From positions 1 through 50,944 of IMG/VR virus record IMGVR_UViG_3300018071_000003: DNA of 50,944 nt; one strand, 5' to 3'. Within the stretch, counting starts at the first letter, position 1. The number at the start of each line of letters is the position of its first letter. The notes under the pieces are model-generated. The model was not told where the DNA came from. It worked only from the letters and a program-made list of their open reading frames with translations, and did not search any database. The stretch comes from a virus. The position numbers and the translations under genes are program-made. Below are positions 9,589 through 17,924 of this stretch, piece after piece.

Positions 9589-10447
9589 AAATAAATCCTT
9601 GATTACCCGACGCCATAAGCGGTATGTATGTTATAACAATGATCCCATCAGTTCCATTCCCGCCTTGTCCACCTGGTATAACCCCACAAGTCGTCTTTGC
9701 AGCTCCTCCGCCGCCTCCACCACCAGCACCATAGTTACCACCTCCTCCAGCAACTTCTGGCTGTCCATCTAGTCCTACTCCGCCAGTTCCTCCTCCACCC
9801 CCACCTCCTGAACCTGCGCCACCACCAATTTCGCTTCCAGCAGAACCTACTGCTCCCGGAGAATCTCCGGCACCACCGGCACCGCCCGTTCCTGCATCCC
9901 CTGAACCTCCATTTCCGGGAGTCGAACTTGATCCAGATGTACCAACATTACCTGCACCATTCTTCCCGCCACCTCCGCCCCCTCCACCGCCACCGCCTCC
10001 ACTGGGATTGCCAGCGCCCCCGCCATTACCGCCATCTCCGCCATTCTGAGCACCTGTACTCGGTGTGCAGGATGAACCAAGTCCACCGATTCCTTTATTA
10101 GTAGGAAATCCAATACCAGAAGTACCTAATCCTCCACCTTTAGCAACTAATACTGATGTAAAAGTAGTGTCAGTACCAGCAGTTCCATTGGTATTACTAG
10201 AACCGTGATTGCCTTTGACTCCTACCACAAATGACGCGGTACCACTTAACGTAGTGTTAATTGCCTTCGCATACGCACCAGCACCCGCACCGCCTCCGCC
10301 GTTTCCGGCCGAGGATGTGCCTCCAGCCTTACCACCACCTCCGCCCCCTCCAGCTCCAATTCCCTCAATAGTATTGTTAGCATTGTTCCAATTGCTTGGA
10401 ACAGTCCAAGGGGAAGATGATGCAGTTGTGAGGACTACAACAGTCAT
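9581..10447 (-). CDS. Polyglycine tail fibre / adhesin-like protein
   Basis: A 288-residue protein with an N-terminal beta segment (W-T-V-P-S-N-W-N near 14-21) and then dozens of Gly runs, including a stretch of more than ten consecutive glycines around residue 160. It matches the glycine-rich domain class found in phage tail tips. Known adhesins of this kind, such as the gp38 adhesin of Salmonella phage S16, fold as packed polyglycine II helices with receptor-binding loops. The end overlaps the gp10-like gene by eight bases and the start overlaps the cupin gene by four. Receptor binding is inferred from composition. Confidence 0.65.
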   Translation of the reverse strand: MTVVVLTTASSSPWTVPSNWNNANNTIEGIGAGGGGGGGKAGGTSSAGNGGGGAGAGAYAKAINTTLSGTASFVVGVKGNHGSSNTNGTAGTDTTFTSVLVAKGGGLGTSGIGFPTNKGIGGLGSSCTPSTGAQNGGDGGNGGGAGNPSGGGGGGGGGGGGKNGAGNVGTSGSSSTPGNGGSGDAGTGGAGGAGDSPGAVGSAGSEIGGGAGSGGGGGGGTGGVGLDGQPEVAGGGGNYGAGGGGGGGAAKTTCGVIPGGQGGNGTDGIIVITYIPLMASGNQGFIFG

Positions 10448-10713
10448 AGCGGATGCACCGTTACGACTATAGCATCGGTGAGAGCCTCGAAGTTATGCAG
10501 CGCGCCAGTCGGAAAGTGAACTGTGTCCGGTGCCGTGAGATCCTTGCAGATCGGTCCGATTTGTACACGCACGATACCTTGCGAAATAAACATATCATGG
10601 GCATACAACTGGTGCTGATGTTCGGACACGCCTTCCCCCGAGCGAAGATGGAAAACCTGGATCTCATGCTTCGTGTCATAAGTCCGAAAAGGGACCGGAG
10701 ACTTGATTTCCAT
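10444..10713 (-). CDS. Small cupin-fold protein
   Basis: An 89-residue single-domain cupin. The first cupin motif is visible as E-H-Q-H-Q-L-Y-A-H-D-M-F at residues 36-47, giving the metal-binding H-x-H, followed by the strand G-I-V-R-V-Q-I-G. The second motif is P-T-G-A-L-H-N-F near 68-75, with its histidine. It sits inside the fibre genes, overlapping the polyglycine gene by four bases. Small phage cupins may bind a sugar or metal or act as structural caps. The substrate is unknown. Confidence 0.7.
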   Translation of the reverse strand: MEIKSPVPFRTYDTKHEIQVFHLRSGEGVSEHQHQLYAHDMFISQGIVRVQIGPICKDLTAPDTVHFPTGALHNFEALTDAIVVTVHPL

Positions 10714-11529
10714 TTAAGTTTTCGTCACTTTCAATGTGAGAACTGCACGTTGAATGGTTGTGATTGAATCAATATTAAACCGCAATGTGTCTCCTGCTGC
10801 AATTGTCGTAGTCCAACCAGTGAGCGTGGTATCCTCAGATTTGGTGGCTGTGGTAATTGTCGGTTTAGCACTTGCTGTAATTGTGTCTGCAACAGTCGGA
10901 GGATAGTTAGCATATGTATCTTTCCATATATCCACCACAATAGAGCCACTCTGATCTGCGAGAAGTCGATTGCCTGTAATTGTACAAGCAAAAGGAATAG
11001 ACAAGTCTCCTTTAATACCTGTTGTCAGAACAGATCCACCTCCATCAAATACATAAGTAATTGCTGCTTTATTCGCAATGGTTCCTATTGCATCTGCATA
11101 AGCAGTCGTAGCATAAAATGAAGCTCCTCTGAAATAGGACAAACATCTTACATTACCACCACCATCTCCTCTAAATACAGCAATATCTCCGGCAGCAGTT
11201 GTAATGTTTGCAGCACCTGGTAGGATAAGGGATGTGCCATTATGCGTAAGAGTTAAGATACCATCAAAAACTACAGTTCGCTCATCCCCAGACGACAAGG
11301 TAATTGCTGTAATTGTAGTTACGCCCGTAATGTGTACAAAATCTCCGGTTGCATTTGATAAATCAACAGTTGCACCAGATGCCTTGTCTGCACCCTTAAT
11401 CTTTAAGGCATCAAGAGCGGCAATGGCTGTAGCAGGATCGCCAAAAATTGTATAATGAAGTCGGTTTACATCATTAAACCAATCAGAATCTGAAAGGGTA
11501 ACTCCGTTGGTAAATGCAGTATCGCTCAA
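10714..11529 (-). CDS. Tail fibre-type virion protein
   Basis: A 271-residue, Thr/Ala/Gly-rich beta protein. The N-terminus (1-35) looks like a short attachment module. The C-terminal 110 residues match a domain found at the end of many phage fibre proteins, with the segment V-V-D-I-W-K-D-T-Y-A-N near 205-215 and a closing V-L-T-L-K-V-T-K strand. No enzymatic motif is visible. It probably forms part of a tail fibre or decorates the tail. One base separates its end from the cupin gene. Confidence 0.65.
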   Translation of the reverse strand: MSDTAFTNGVTLSDSDWFNDVNRLHYTIFGDPATAIAALDALKIKGADKASGATVDLSNATGDFVHITGVTTITAITLSSGDERTVVFDGILTLTHNGTSLILPGAANITTAAGDIAVFRGDGGGNVRCLSYFRGASFYATTAYADAIGTIANKAAITYVFDGGGSVLTTGIKGDLSIPFACTITGNRLLADQSGSIVVDIWKDTYANYPPTVADTITASAKPTITTATKSEDTTLTGWTTTIAAGDTLRFNIDSITTIQRAVLTLKVTKT

Positions 11530-11539
11530 GTGGCTTTCC

Positions 11540-11746
11540 TTATATAATATCTATTGGAATAATCGTATTCACAGCATCTCTAGCATCTTGTTGTTCTTGC
11601 TGCAAAATTGAATCTTTAATTCTATTAATAATAAATGTTCGTGATTCTTGTAAAGTCGCAGGACGCCCCAAAGCTAGGAGTCGCCCAATTGCTTGTTGTA
11701 CTCGAGTTGCTTGTGTTGCTGTTAAATCAATAGTAATTGTTGGCAT
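11540..11746 (-). CDS. Small helical virion-cluster protein
   Basis: A 68-residue protein starting M-P-T-I-T-I-D-L-T, followed by a helix rich in Gln and Arg and a hydrophobic C-terminus. Similar short proteins occur beside fibre genes in other phages, without known function. Its start directly follows the stop of the gp4-like gene. Confidence 0.55.
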   Translation of the reverse strand: MPTITIDLTATQATRVQQAIGRLLALGRPATLQESRTFIINRIKDSILQQEQQDARDAVNTIIPIDII

Positions 11747-12706
11747 TTAGGCTCTATCGAAATTAGGTTGAATTTGGAAACTACCTTCTGGATATATGGT
11801 AGTTAATGCTTCTGAACGGTACATCGCGGCTTCTGCTATAAGTTGCTTACGTTCGTCTAGAGCCACTCCAGACTTAGCTCCAAGCAAACTTGCCAATTCC
11901 AACATAAGGGGCAGATAGAATGCTTGAGGGAAATCGGGAGTATCTGAGGAAGCATTAAAGTCTTGGAAAGGACGATGATATGTGAATTCAATTACAGAGT
12001 CTCCATTACTAAATCTAGGATATATAAAAATCTGACCATTTAAATCAGGGTTTGTAATTGTACTTGCCGGATCATAGTAAATAAGTACCGGGGTTCCGGT
12101 AGTTGTTCTGCTACCTAAACTGAAATAGTCAGAACGATCTTCTACTTCAATGTCCCAACTAGAGTTTGAAAGTACACTAAGCATGTTAGCTTCAATGATA
12201 CGAAGGGGTTTCTGTATACGATCTGAGGAAGCTGTGTAAACATATACATTAGTACCCGCTGAAACAGCGTTTGTTAAAGTGGCAGTAAGTGTAACCGTAG
12301 TTCCAACCGGCGCTCCATTTACTGTGGTCCATTGGATTGAAGTGCCTTGTTCAATTGCAATTTGATCTCCACTTAAGATTCCTGTTGCAGAGGTTACAAC
12401 AATTGTAGATGTCCCACTAGCTGCTGCCGCTGAAACAGTTGTATGCCTATACGTAGTTACCACATGACTATCTGTAGCGACTGAACTAATTCCAGTGACA
12501 GGAAGTAAAGTTCCTCGTTTCAAGGCCCACAAAGGCATACCATCAGCTTCACGAAGCTTAACAATCATGTTAAGCAATTTAGAAGCCTCTGTTATTTGTG
12601 AAGCATTTGCAGTTTCTCCTTCACCAACATCTCCAATGTGTTGATAAGCTAGGTCAATGATATTGTCTCTGGAAAGTGAGAAGTCGTAGCTGTTACTCGT
12701 CGTCAA
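11747..12706 (-). CDS. P22 gp4-like head-completion / tail adaptor protein
   Basis: A 319-residue protein of the P22 gp4-type family that seals the portal ring. Family features are the N-terminal helix region with D-I-I-D-L-A-Y-Q-H-I-G near 14-24, then S-K-L-L-N-M-I-V-K near 42-50. Near the C-terminus is D-F-P-Q-A-F-Y-L-P-L-M-L-E-L-A. A beta insertion (about 88-160) with an I-Q-W-T-T-V-N-G segment occurs in many phage homologues. The start overlaps the zinc-ribbon gene by four bases. It would work directly on top of the portal and below the gp10-like protein. Confidence 0.75.
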   Translation of the reverse strand: MTTSNSYDFSLSRDNIIDLAYQHIGDVGEGETANASQITEASKLLNMIVKLREADGMPLWALKRGTLLPVTGISSVATDSHVVTTYRHTTVSAAAASGTSTIVVTSATGILSGDQIAIEQGTSIQWTTVNGAPVGTTVTLTATLTNAVSAGTNVYVYTASSDRIQKPLRIIEANMLSVLSNSSWDIEVEDRSDYFSLGSRTTTGTPVLIYYDPASTITNPDLNGQIFIYPRFSNGDSVIEFTYHRPFQDFNASSDTPDFPQAFYLPLMLELASLLGAKSGVALDERKQLIAEAAMYRSEALTTIYPEGSFQIQPNFDRA

Positions 12707-13023
12707 AGAGTGCTCCCATTACCCGGTGTTCCGGGTGGAATTGTTCGTTCTTGTACACCAACAGATGCGGCTATATAAGTGGGTTGCATGTCAACAAGAG
12801 GTTGTCCGTTGGAATCTAAATCATTGTCAGGCCGAACCCAAGCAACATCTTGCTTATCTGGAACAGCCCTTAGAAAATCTTGAGGATGGCGGTGTTCAAA
12901 GTCCTTTTCACAAACCATCAAATTGTCCCACCGTTTGCGAAGTTCAGAGGCTTTGTACTTAAAGCCACAAACATCACAAATGGCGTTCCAGTCAGAAATT
13001 TTTAAATAGTCTCTGTCACCCAT
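12703..13023 (-). CDS. Virion-cluster protein with one zinc-knuckle
   Basis: A 106-residue protein. C-D-V-C-G-F at residues 16-21 followed by M-V-C-E-K-D-F-E-H-R-H at 36-46 gives a likely Cys/His metal site. The segment H-P-Q-D-F-L-R is conserved in similar proteins encoded next to gp4-like genes in other podoviruses. The C-terminus is proline-rich. Function unknown; it may be a minor head-tail component. Confidence 0.65.
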   Translation of the reverse strand: MGDRDYLKISDWNAICDVCGFKYKASELRKRWDNLMVCEKDFEHRHPQDFLRAVPDKQDVAWVRPDNDLDSNGQPLVDMQPTYIAASVGVQERTIPPGTPGNGSTL

Positions 13024-13024
13024 T

Positions 13025-13546
13025 CTATCCTGCTCCTAATAACATAAAATTTTGTCGTCCTTCTCCTGGAGGCGGTGGTGGACCTCCAACGGTAACATCT
13101 GGAACATTTCCTTGAAAAACAATTGCTCCATTTGTACTAGATAGTGCTAGAGACAAAGATGGCGTCTGTCCTGATAAGATCTCCGAACCACTCGAAGGAC
13201 CAAATACAAAGGATAAACTCGCTGTTTGACCGGATACAACTACCGCGCCGCTTGATGGCGCAAAGACCTTTGTAATTGTTGGAGTCTGTCCTCCGAGAAC
13301 AATTTGCCCTGCTGTCGGAACTAATGTATTCGAAAGTGCTGGCGCATTACCACTCTTGACCACCGAGCCATTCGAAACGGCCAAACTCTGTGTAATGCTT
13401 GGACTATTGCCTGCAAGGACAACTGATCCAGGCGTAGGTGCAAGTGTAAGGACAAGTGCTGCAACTATTCCGGCAAATACAACTGAACCAGAACTAGGTG
13501 CTAATGTATTTGTACTTCCACCTCCTGCTGTGAGAAGCAGTGACAC
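13025..13546 (-). CDS. Virion protein made of seven 20-residue repeats
   Basis: A 173-residue protein. After 14 residues it consists of seven consecutive units of exactly 20 residues (residues 15-154), each close to hydrophobic-x-P-S-x-G-x-V-V-x-x-G-x-x-P/A-x-hydrophobic. A proline run (P5) and a short C-terminal tail follow. The strict period suggests a repeating beta fold such as a short solenoid or fibre shaft. It lies among the fibre or decoration genes. No named family is recognised with certainty. Confidence 0.65.
   Translation of the reverse strand: MSLLLTAGGGSTNTLAPSSGSVVFAGIVAALVLTLAPTPGSVVLAGNSPSITQSLAVSNGSVVKSGNAPALSNTLVPTAGQIVLGGQTPTITKVFAPSSGAVVVSGQTASLSFVFGPSSGSEILSGQTPSLSLALSSTNGAIVFQGNVPDVTVGGPPPPPGEGRQNFMLLGAG
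13085..13504 (-). repeat. Seven tandem 60-bp coding repeats
   Basis: These bases encode the seven 20-residue units of the protein at 13025-13546. The protein period is exact with no insertion, while the DNA copies have diverged at many third positions, so the repeats are old and held by selection on the protein rather than by recent duplication. Confidence 0.7.
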
Positions 13547-13549
13547 ATT

Positions 13550-14209
13550 TTACCTCTCAAACCAATACATATTCCAAGAGTAAGTCCAAGTAGCAGTTGC
13601 CGGACAAGTAGCCTGCGTCCGCAAAGCTATACCATCCCCTGCTGCTAATTCGATAGGCGTAGCAAATTCTGCTATCCACTCCATTCCATTAATTTGGGTC
13701 AAACTAGTCGCCGAAGGAGTACCTTGGATAACTGGAATCTGTGTGCTACATATAATATCACCGAAGGTTGGCGCCCCAGTTAGAGCGGCATTTAAATCAC
13801 GAATATCAGTCATATCTGATGCACTACCCTTGGTCGCACTGGAACGTGCTGCTGTACGAGCATTGCCTCCAGTCGGGGTTACGGCTGTAAACCGCATGAA
13901 GGAAAGAACACCGGAGTTGACAGGTGTTACTACGCCCGTTACAGGAAAAAGTAGAACCCTCAACCGTGTAATATATGCTTTGCGAGCAGAGCCAACTACC
14001 AGACGGGCAGACATCAACAGCGTGTTCGTAGCGAGGGCGGCGGCAACAACTGCCGGAGTTGCGGGCGTACCTGCCGCTGCGGACCATCCCGAGGAACTAT
14101 AAAACCCGCCTGCGGCGGGATAACCAGGTATTGTCTGTGCGATTTGGAGATTTCGAGCTTCATCTACTTCAAGTACAACACCTGCATTCCCTGCGATTTG
14201 TACACTCAT
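13550..14209 (-). CDS. Virion / fibre protein, unknown function
   Basis: A 219-residue Ala/Thr-rich beta protein ending in an aromatic tail (W-T-Y-S-W-N-M-Y-W). Similar proteins appear in fibre or decoration regions of other phages. The G+C content here is visibly higher than in the portal and capsid genes, hinting at separate acquisition. Only one base separates it from the preceding gene. Confidence 0.55.
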   Translation of the reverse strand: MSVQIAGNAGVVLEVDEARNLQIAQTIPGYPAAGGFYSSSGWSAAAGTPATPAVVAAALATNTLLMSARLVVGSARKAYITRLRVLLFPVTGVVTPVNSGVLSFMRFTAVTPTGGNARTAARSSATKGSASDMTDIRDLNAALTGAPTFGDIICSTQIPVIQGTPSATSLTQINGMEWIAEFATPIELAAGDGIALRTQATCPATATWTYSWNMYWFER

Positions 14210-14210
14210 G

Positions 14211-14543
14211 TTAGTTCCATGCCCATCCTAAGTTATATTCTCCGTATAGACGTTGTGCTTGCGCTCCCGGATTCTTAGTATCATAATTGACATCTTTCCA
14301 TGCAGGAGAAGCATTATCATATGCGACAAGACGTAGTGTATCATTTACAAACCAAAATCCGATTACTCTGATGCGTTCGATCTTATTCTCGTCTGCTGTG
14401 TGTGTAGCGGTATCAACGGGAAGAACCCATCCCTCAACTTCGCTAGTAACCACGAGTCCAGTTTGTCCTGCAACGTCCACGGATGCTTCACTGGTGCCGG
14501 GAAAGGCACCGAAGTTGACAGTTGTTTGTCCATTGGCGCTCAT
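14211..14543 (-). CDS. Small virion protein, unknown function
   Basis: A 110-residue protein with an N-terminal beta segment T-V-N-F-G-A-F-P-G-T, then W-V-L-P and A-T-H-T-A-D-E near residues 38-51. This pattern recurs in short phage structural proteins. It ends in a Trp-rich strand (G-W-A-W-N). It overlaps the downstream end of the next-upstream gene by four bases. No function is known. Confidence 0.6.
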   Translation of the reverse strand: MSANGQTTVNFGAFPGTSEASVDVAGQTGLVVTSEVEGWVLPVDTATHTADENKIERIRVIGFWFVNDTLRLVAYDNASPAWKDVNYDTKNPGAQAQRLYGEYNLGWAWN

Positions 14544-15007
14544 GTTCTTGTATCCGTAAACCAGCCATTAGCGGGAGTTGTCACTTGCAGCGAATTACCT
14601 GCTGCTGTAAGTGGAATATCTGCTGGTGCAGAGTCTCCTGTGAAAACACCCAACAGCGGACTAGTAAATCCCCACAGTGAACCGACCACGTAGATGACGC
14701 CATAGCGCCATGCTGGAATGCCGGAACCGCTTGCAGTCCACAGAGCATTGCCTGTCGAGAACTTATAGCCGGTGGTCGAAAAATCAGCGATGGTCGGAGA
14801 GGCTAGCGCCACGCCTCCGGTTGTATATCCATTTCCATTAGCCAGTTCATTGGTGATGTCGGCAAGCACCGAATGCCCGACATTATCAGTATCGGGCACA
14901 TAGGTTGAAGTGGTGAGCAACATCTTAATCGTCGCACTAGTGAGGTCTGTGAGTTTCATCACATTCAACACTTCTGCATAACATTGAATTGCACTAGGAG
15001 CTGACAT
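14540..15007 (-). CDS. Virion protein of a common phage structural family
   Basis: A 155-residue protein. The segment A-T-I-K-M-L-L-T-T-S-T-Y-V-P-D near residues 25-39, and W-R-Y-G-V-I-Y-V near 100-107, match a widespread family of small phage structural proteins of unknown role. It overlaps both neighbours by one to four bases, so it is co-translated with them. G+C is raised relative to the capsid genes. Confidence 0.65.
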   Translation of the reverse strand: MSAPSAIQCYAEVLNVMKLTDLTSATIKMLLTTSTYVPDTDNVGHSVLADITNELANGNGYTTGGVALASPTIADFSTTGYKFSTGNALWTASGSGIPAWRYGVIYVVGSLWGFTSPLLGVFTGDSAPADIPLTAAGNSLQVTTPANGWFTDTRT

Positions 15008-15384
15008 TATTTATAATCCAAATTAACAATTATTTCATTAGCCGCCACTGCTCCTGTATCCGAATCTGGAGCACCCGTAGTTAATGCAAAACTAATACCA
15101 ACTAGAAATGCCACTCCAACTGGGAATGCAATGACTGCTCCCGCACCGGCAGTATTACCGGGAATAGTAATTACTTTAACAGGAACATCTGATCCAACAC
15201 TAGGTGCTGTAGCCTTATCATAAAATTTCAAATATCGAACAGCAGCATTAGTATTTATAACTTGTACTCCATAGATAGTTCCAAGTGAAGCTTTAACATT
15301 GGTACCATTAGTAGTTGCAGCCGATATAAGTTTGAACGGAATTGCACCAGTTGTAATACTGCCGCTAATTGTAACGCGACCCAC
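15007..15384 (-). CDS. Small beta-rich virion protein
   Basis: A 125-residue protein with alternating Val/Thr strands and the segment V-R-Y-L-K-F-Y-D-K-A near 49-58, which recurs in phage decoration-type proteins. It shares one base with the next gene and abuts the previous one. The function is probably structural. Confidence 0.6.
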   Translation of the reverse strand: MGRVTISGSITTGAIPFKLISAATTNGTNVKASLGTIYGVQVINTNAAVRYLKFYDKATAPSVGSDVPVKVITIPGNTAGAGAVIAFPVGVAFLVGISFALTTGAPDSDTGAVAANEIIVNLDYK

Positions 15385-15771
15385 TTAATATTTCTTCCGT
15401 AGAAAGAGAATGATGGAACCTGAGTCTCCGACAGTATCTCCAGAAGAAGTAAGTGTAATGTTTCCAGTGCCTCCAGACGAACCCGGATCAACAAAACCTT
15501 GATGTATTCCATCATTTGTCAAATCCATGAATCCCTGCCCGGCTATCTCAACAATTTTATCGTCAGTGTCATGGTCAAATTCTAAAAGAACACTTAAACC
15601 ATCTAAAGACCATTCAATGCGTTCTACTACCAATCGTCCCACAATTGATAAAGCAGATTTATCCACAAGAACTACGTCGGTACCTGTAACACCATCCACA
15701 AGTAAGTTGCACATTACAACGAGTTTTCTACTGGATGTTTGAAGAACAGTGTTGGTGGAAGTTAAGGCCAC
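15385..15771 (-). CDS. Small virion protein, unknown function
   Basis: A 128-residue beta-rich protein. It has a central acidic segment (E-F-D-H-D-T-D-D-K) and a Gly/Ser/Thr-rich C-terminal part ending in R-K-K-Y. It overlaps the coiled-coil gene upstream by one base. I recognise no family beyond its likeness to neighbouring virion proteins. Confidence 0.55.
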   Translation of the reverse strand: MALTSTNTVLQTSSRKLVVMCNLLVDGVTGTDVVLVDKSALSIVGRLVVERIEWSLDGLSVLLEFDHDTDDKIVEIAGQGFMDLTNDGIHQGFVDPGSSGGTGNITLTSSGDTVGDSGSIILFLRKKY

Positions 15772-16247
15772 TAGCTGCCCATTACTTTACGAAGACCCTC
15801 TACCTTAGTATAATATTCTTCTTTAAGTTTACCAAGTTCTATTTCTTGTAGTTTCAACTTTTCCATAATAGAGGCAACCCATTCTTCTTTTTTAGCAGTT
15901 TCATGCCTAAGTCTACGGGATTCTCTATGCAATTCTTCTACTTGATTTGTTCTAAGTAGAAACTCACTTTCTTTCTTAGCAAAAGCAACTTCTTTTTCAT
16001 TAACTTTAACTAACCTAGCTGCTGCTTCTTCTTCTGCTTTTTCAATTAGTTTCTTTGCGGTTGTATTCGCAACTTCTAATGCTTTCTTTGCTTTTTCTAC
16101 TTCTCTATTAGCAACTTCTACGGTTGCCACAATTAGTTTTTGTTCCTTGAATTTCTCTGATTCAATACGAAACTTATCGAGACGTTCATTATATAGTTTC
16201 TCATTTCTAATGACATCTAATATGCCAAGAAGCTCTACACTATCCAT
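15771..16247 (-). CDS. Coiled-coil protein, unknown function
   Basis: A 158-residue protein that is almost entirely a charged coiled coil: Glu, Lys and Ala heptads run from about residue 15 to 150, with only one Gly before the C-terminus and no Cys or Pro. Such proteins can be fibre shafts, chaperones or assembly factors. It sits between the lectin-like protein gene and a small virion gene, so assisting fibre assembly is one possibility. Confidence 0.6.
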   Translation of the reverse strand: MDSVELLGILDVIRNEKLYNERLDKFRIESEKFKEQKLIVATVEVANREVEKAKKALEVANTTAKKLIEKAEEEAAARLVKVNEKEVAFAKKESEFLLRTNQVEELHRESRRLRHETAKKEEWVASIMEKLKLQEIELGKLKEEYYTKVEGLRKVMGS

Positions 16248-16264
16248 ATTATCCTCTAAATAAA

Positions 16265-17710
16265 TTATCTACTACGAGTTCGCAATGATGCTTGAAAACT
16301 AGGAGTATTTCTTGTTCTCGTTATGGAAAAAATTTTAATATCAGACCCATCAATACCTTCAACTTTCGAGGCACTTCCGCCAGCGGCAGGTATCCACATA
16401 TTACTAGTAGTAAGAATTGCATTAAAATGATTGGTACTAGTATCAACTGCCGTCGTTCCAGTTCCTTCACTAAATGGAATTCGCAATATCGTGTTGCCAT
16501 CGGCGGTGGGCAGCACGTCTAGCGCAGAGTTGGCGCTGATGAAGGTCTGATCCTTGGCCACGTTCCAGACCATCCAGCCGCTCATAGCTCCGTGCAACCA
16601 CGAGGTTGGTTCCGCTCCAAGCTGGTTTGTAATGAACATTTGCTGGCCTGCCGAGACAATCGAAAGTCCACCGAGAGTGTTCTTCACAACTGTTAGAGTT
16701 TCCAAAAGAGCATTGAGATATATCTTGACCCCCGCTGCCGTACCGGAGCCGTCATAAGTGACGAATACCGTGCGCCAGTGACTGTCAATAATGCCGGTGC
16801 TACCTGCAACCTCAATGTACTGATTCGCGTTAAAGTCGTGAATGATTCTGACAATTAAAACGCCGCGAGTATCCCAAAAAAGTTCCCAGCAAGCGAAAGC
16901 CCCGTCGTTCTTTGCATTGCTCCAAATGAGACTGAATCCTGGGTTGGCGTCAGCTCTCAAGGCGACACGAGCGCTCCACGGTTGTGTGTATTCAAGATTC
17001 ATTACGTCAACTGTAAGCGTCGCTTTCTGATTTGAGATCCCTTGGATCCAGACGGACGGCAGGACGACGGGTACAACCGGGTAAGTTACGATGAGGCACG
17101 TAGGATTCGAGCCGTTGCCGTGAGTGATCGTCAACGTCTGTGCCGCAGTTCCGCTGTTGATGATCCTGTGTCCAACGACAGTGTTGACACCTGTTGCACC
17201 AGGATTCAGGCTTTCAGTATTCTGATCGGTAATCCACGCGACATCGAGAGTCAGCCCGTCCACTCCTAGTTCCGCATCCGTCCCGACACCTAGTGCGAAT
17301 TGACCAGAAGATGATTGCAGCACGGGAGTAGTGCAAGTAAGCCCAGCAGCACTCGCTTTTTGGTCATAACCACCCGCTGAAGCTAGCCCGGACACTTCAG
17401 TCACCGTGAGAGACATATAAGCATTCACAGTTACCGTGAGCGTTGCGATGTATCCGACCTTTGCAATGATGTTGGCTTTGCTGAAAACGTAGGTTATTGT
17501 CGCGGTCGCTGCTTGAACGGCATTTTGACCGAAAGCGTTTGCACTCCCATCGTTGTCTGCAAAGCTCGTCAGCAACGCGCCGGCATTAGTGACGAATGCA
17601 CCGACACCAATGAGCGTGTTTCCGGCAGTCGTAGTGATGGAATTGGTGGATGCCACAGCACCTGTGTTGTCCACCCGACCCTTGGCGCTCTGGACGTAGA
17701 CGATAGCCAT
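16265..17710 (-). CDS. Fibre-type protein with laminin-G/concanavalin-like domain
   Basis: A 481-residue protein. The first 210 residues are Thr/Val-rich beta sandwich-like. From about residue 215 to 430 the pattern is that of a LamG/concanavalin A-like jelly roll (a central W-R-T-V-F-V-T-Y-D-G-S-G strand, then I-Y-L-N, and G-x-M-S-G-W-M-V-W-N). Such domains bind sugars on virion surfaces. Base composition rises abruptly near 16495: one 60-base line in the gene (16501-16560) has 38 G or C. The tail of the gene is AT-rich like the rest. This suggests a mosaic fibre gene with an imported body. Confidence 0.6.
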   Translation of the reverse strand: MAIVYVQSAKGRVDNTGAVASTNSITTTAGNTLIGVGAFVTNAGALLTSFADNDGSANAFGQNAVQAATATITYVFSKANIIAKVGYIATLTVTVNAYMSLTVTEVSGLASAGGYDQKASAAGLTCTTPVLQSSSGQFALGVGTDAELGVDGLTLDVAWITDQNTESLNPGATGVNTVVGHRIINSGTAAQTLTITHGNGSNPTCLIVTYPVVPVVLPSVWIQGISNQKATLTVDVMNLEYTQPWSARVALRADANPGFSLIWSNAKNDGAFACWELFWDTRGVLIVRIIHDFNANQYIEVAGSTGIIDSHWRTVFVTYDGSGTAAGVKIYLNALLETLTVVKNTLGGLSIVSAGQQMFITNQLGAEPTSWLHGAMSGWMVWNVAKDQTFISANSALDVLPTADGNTILRIPFSEGTGTTAVDTSTNHFNAILTTSNMWIPAAGGSASKVEGIDGSDIKIFSITRTRNTPSFQASLRTRSR

Positions 17711-17919
17711 TACTGCTTCTCTCGGATGGAGAACAGGTACTTCAGGTTTGGAGATGCGAGATAGATATTGGAGTCGATTGCCTTTGATTTGGCTATAACA
17801 TCAGGCTGCATAACGCAGCCCCACTGATCAGCCAATCTGTCTGGACGTGATACACCAATAACGGTTGCCCACGTTGTCCCACCATCCATCGAATAAATAC
17901 CTTCTAGATCTTTACTCAT
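17710..17919 (-). CDS. Small protein beside the lectin-like gene
   Basis: A 69-residue protein. The ATG at 17919 is preferred over the TTG codon directly before it. It contains the segment S-M-D-G-G-T-T-W, which resembles an Asp-box of beta-propeller proteins (S-x-D-x-G-x-T-W), but a single box is too short for a propeller. It overlaps the lectin-like gene by one base. Function unknown. Confidence 0.5.
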   Translation of the reverse strand: MSKDLEGIYSMDGGTTWATVIGVSRPDRLADQWGCVMQPDVIAKSKAIDSNIYLASPNLKYLFSIREKQ

Positions 17920-17924
17920 CAACT

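Noticed and set aside
9697-10113. Long open frames antisense to the polyglycine gene (His/Leu-rich)
   Set aside because: They arise from the glycine codon runs read on other frames and have no ribosome sites or protein-like composition.
10453-10767. 104-residue plus-strand frame over the cupin gene
   Set aside because: Antisense to a well-supported cupin and against the direction of the cluster.
13085-13504. CRISPR-like array
   Set aside because: The 60-base periodicity is contiguous coding repeat without spacers; no CRISPR array is seen anywhere in the window.
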